Origin: Flavobacteriaceae bacterium
GTDB taxonomy: Bacteria; Bacteroidota; Bacteroidia; Flavobacteriales; Flavobacteriaceae
Direction of reading: 5' to 3'
Assembly: GCA_027080135.1 (NCBI GenBank)
Contig: JALWUJ010000129.1
Location: forward strand, 1 to 44,818
Length of the DNA stretch: 44,818 nt
Each line of letters opens with the position of its first letter. The stretch's first letter is position 1. Below, in pieces: positions 43,668-44,818 of this stretch. Position numbers and translations under genes: made by a program. The notes under the pieces are model-generated. The model was not told where the DNA came from. It did no database searches and worked only from the letters and a program-made list of their open reading frames with translations.

Positions 43668-44441
43668 TTACAACCTTATGCAAAAATGTTCTTTTTCTTG
43701 TTCTTTTCTAAAAAAAATGAATCCCCAATAAAAGGTATCTATACTTACTCTTACTTTTGGATGCTTAGTAATTTTTTGCCAAGCTTCAGTCATTTCTTTG
43801 CTCCAATAAATATCATCAAATATAAACATCGAATTATTATCGATTTGCTTCAACAAAATTTCAAAATATTTTAATGTGTTTTCTTTGTTGTGATTTCCAT
43901 CTATATAAACTAAATCGTATTTTTTTGAAGGATTTTTACTGAAATAATCTTCAAAAGTCAAATTATGTAACTGAATATTTTTTAAATTGAATTCATCGAA
44001 ATACTTCAAAGCAATTTCTGAAGTATTAATACATCCTTCAACAGTATTTATTTTGCTGAAACTATTATTTACAGCCAAAGCGGAAGTTCCTAAACCTACC
44101 GAAGTTCCTAACTCTAAAATGTTTTTTGGTTGAAAATATTGAACTAACCTATAAAGTAATTGCTGTCTTTTTAAAGTTATTCCTGCGTTTTTTGCAATGG
44201 CTGAAATTTTTCTTGTATTCGATTTAAAAACTCTAGATCCTTCTCCAAAATCGGTTGTTTCAATTTCAGAATGATTGCTAAAAACAGCCTTCCGATAGTT
44301 TTTTAAAGCTTCGTATTCAGAATATTTTTTCTTATTATAAAAACACAAAGTTACCAAATCGTACACAAAAGGAGAATGAATTCCGTGTTGGTTATTAGAT
44401 TTCAGAAGAAACTTTAAATAGGATTTTATTTGATACCACAT
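43668..44441 (-). CDS. Class I SAM-dependent methyltransferase (O-methyltransferase-like)
   Basis: This 257-residue protein has the SAM-binding motif ILELGTSVGLGTSALAV near residue 113, acidic residue after the second strand (VEGCINTSEI), and the YDLVYIDGNHNKENTLKYF motif as in Methyltransf_24/O-methyltransferases. The start MWYQIKSYLKFLLKSNNQHGIHSPFVYDLV is typical of a flavobacterial family whose N-terminal helix contacts the membrane or substrate. Substrate unknown. It lies seven bases after the toxin gene on the same strand, so read-through from the toxin-antitoxin operon is possible. Confidence 0.83.
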   Translation of the reverse strand: MWYQIKSYLKFLLKSNNQHGIHSPFVYDLVTLCFYNKKKYSEYEALKNYRKAVFSNHSEIETTDFGEGSRVFKSNTRKISAIAKNAGITLKRQQLLYRLVQYFQPKNILELGTSVGLGTSALAVNNSFSKINTVEGCINTSEIALKYFDEFNLKNIQLHNLTFEDYFSKNPSKKYDLVYIDGNHNKENTLKYFEILLKQIDNNSMFIFDDIYWSKEMTEAWQKITKHPKVRVSIDTFYWGFIFFRKEQEKEHFCIRL

Positions 44442-44448
44442 GGAGAAA

Positions 44449-44754
44449 CTAGGATAGAACGTTTTTTAAATAGTCAGGATTTTTATAATTATTCCAAAAT
44501 AATAAAATTTCCACCGATTTATTTTTTATTCTATAAAATAAGGTAATTTGTTTGACCACTAAAACTTTTCTAACCGATGAGCTGTGTTCCCTTTTTTGAA
44601 ATGTTTTTGGAGATTTTTTTAAAAGGTTAATAATGCTTTCTGTTTTTAGAATAAAGTGCTTGACCTCTTTGTTGGTCCAATTTTCTTTTATATAGATAAC
44701 GTTTTGCTGAAATGATTTTTTTGCTGTTGTTGTAATAATTACATTATAGCCCAT
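44449..44754 (-). CDS. RelE/ParE-family toxin
   Basis: This 101-residue protein is a likely mRNA interferase or gyrase-directed toxin: MGYNVIITTTAKKSFQQNVIYIKENW, then the central FILKTESIINLLKKSPKTF, and the late basic strands VRKVLVVKQITLFYRI and VEILLFWNNYKNP. The start at 44754 lies inside the antitoxin's last codons (11-base overlap), the usual coupling for these pairs. Six upstream codons would allow a longer frame but would overlap more. Basic residues of the active site are present, but whether it cuts RNA or blocks gyrase cannot be told. Confidence 0.8.
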   Translation of the reverse strand: MGYNVIITTTAKKSFQQNVIYIKENWTNKEVKHFILKTESIINLLKKSPKTFQKREHSSSVRKVLVVKQITLFYRIKNKSVEILLFWNNYKNPDYLKNVLS

Positions 44755-44818
44755 ATTCTTTTTTGGCTTCATTTATAGCATTATCAAAATTTTCAGTTTG
44801 ATTGCTTTCAGCTTCTTT
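44744..44818 (-). CDS. RelB-like antitoxin, C-terminal end only
   Basis: The last 24 codons of a gene entering from the right edge read KEAESNQTENFDNAINEAKK, then EYGL and stop. The acidic, helix-forming tail and the overlap with the toxin start fit an antitoxin. The DNA-binding part lies beyond the window, so its family (RelB, PHD or ParD) cannot be stated. Confidence 0.6.
   Translation of the reverse strand, partial: KEAESNQTENFDNAINEAKKEYGL

Noticed and set aside
1-44818. tRNA, rRNA, insertion sequence or prophage genes
   Set aside because: I looked for tRNA arms, transposase motifs and phage structural genes on both strands and found none that I could support by eye.

Overview
The window is AT-rich DNA from a member of the Bacteroidota, almost certainly a flavobacterium (Flavobacteriaceae). 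Evidence: many lipoproteins with the short signal peptide plus S-C lipobox typical of the phylum, promoters with the Bacteroidota -7 box TAnnTTTG, almost no Shine-Dalgarno sequences, and families common in flavobacteria (DUF6515/DUF2092 pair, DUF2911, DUF2795, two-repeat LAB_N protein, SecA without the zinc tail). No rRNA, tRNA, CRISPR array, IS element or phage was found. Two genes run off the window ends: a restriction-modification gene on the left and a RelB-like antitoxin on the right.

Layout. 1-1244: a frameshifted Eco57I/type IIG-like restriction-modification gene, followed by a repeat-rich gap. 1626-5887: a secreted BNR-type lipoprotein, a glycosyltransferase and two tandem membrane-anchored alpha/beta hydrolases. 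5884-8607 (minus): an SDR and an ABC-F ATPase. 8708-14334 (plus): a surface polysaccharide export and precursor block (Wza-like porin, Wzc-like tyrosine kinase with a Tyr-Gly tail, TviB-like dehydrogenase, TviC-like epimerase). 14335-17292 (minus): a translationally coupled trio of ArnC-like GT2, duplicated LAB_N membrane protein and ArnT-like GT83, which looks like a complete machine for moving one sugar across the inner membrane. 17402-20377 (plus): another sugar epimerase and an LTA-synthase-like membrane phosphotransferase. 20374-22874 (minus): MeaB chaperone, DUF2911 and META/DUF4377 proteins.

22988-28877 (minus) is a five-gene operon in which two YtcJ-like amidohydrolase lipoproteins enclose three secreted proteins of unknown function. 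A Crp/Fnr-family regulator is divergent from it, with a short palindrome in the shared promoter region; a DUF808 membrane protein follows. This is the best candidate for an undescribed system. 30632-36736 (minus) holds DUF805, a large AsmA/DUF748-like protein with an internal duplication, a ferric-reductase-like membrane protein, and the DUF6515/DUF2092 pair. 36894-44818 (minus) holds SecA, DUF2795, an ATP:cob(I)alamin adenosyltransferase, an SDR, a small basic membrane protein, a MacB/LolD-type ATPase, an O-methyltransferase and a RelE/ParE toxin with the tail of its antitoxin.

Together the genes are mostly chromosomal housekeeping and envelope functions: polysaccharide export, envelope glycosylation, secretion and lipoproteins. 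MeaB and the cobalamin adenosyltransferase suggest the cell runs a B12-dependent methylmalonyl-CoA mutase. Several dispersed palindromic repeat families lie in the intergenic gaps. All family assignments are from reading the translated sequence by eye; no database search was run.
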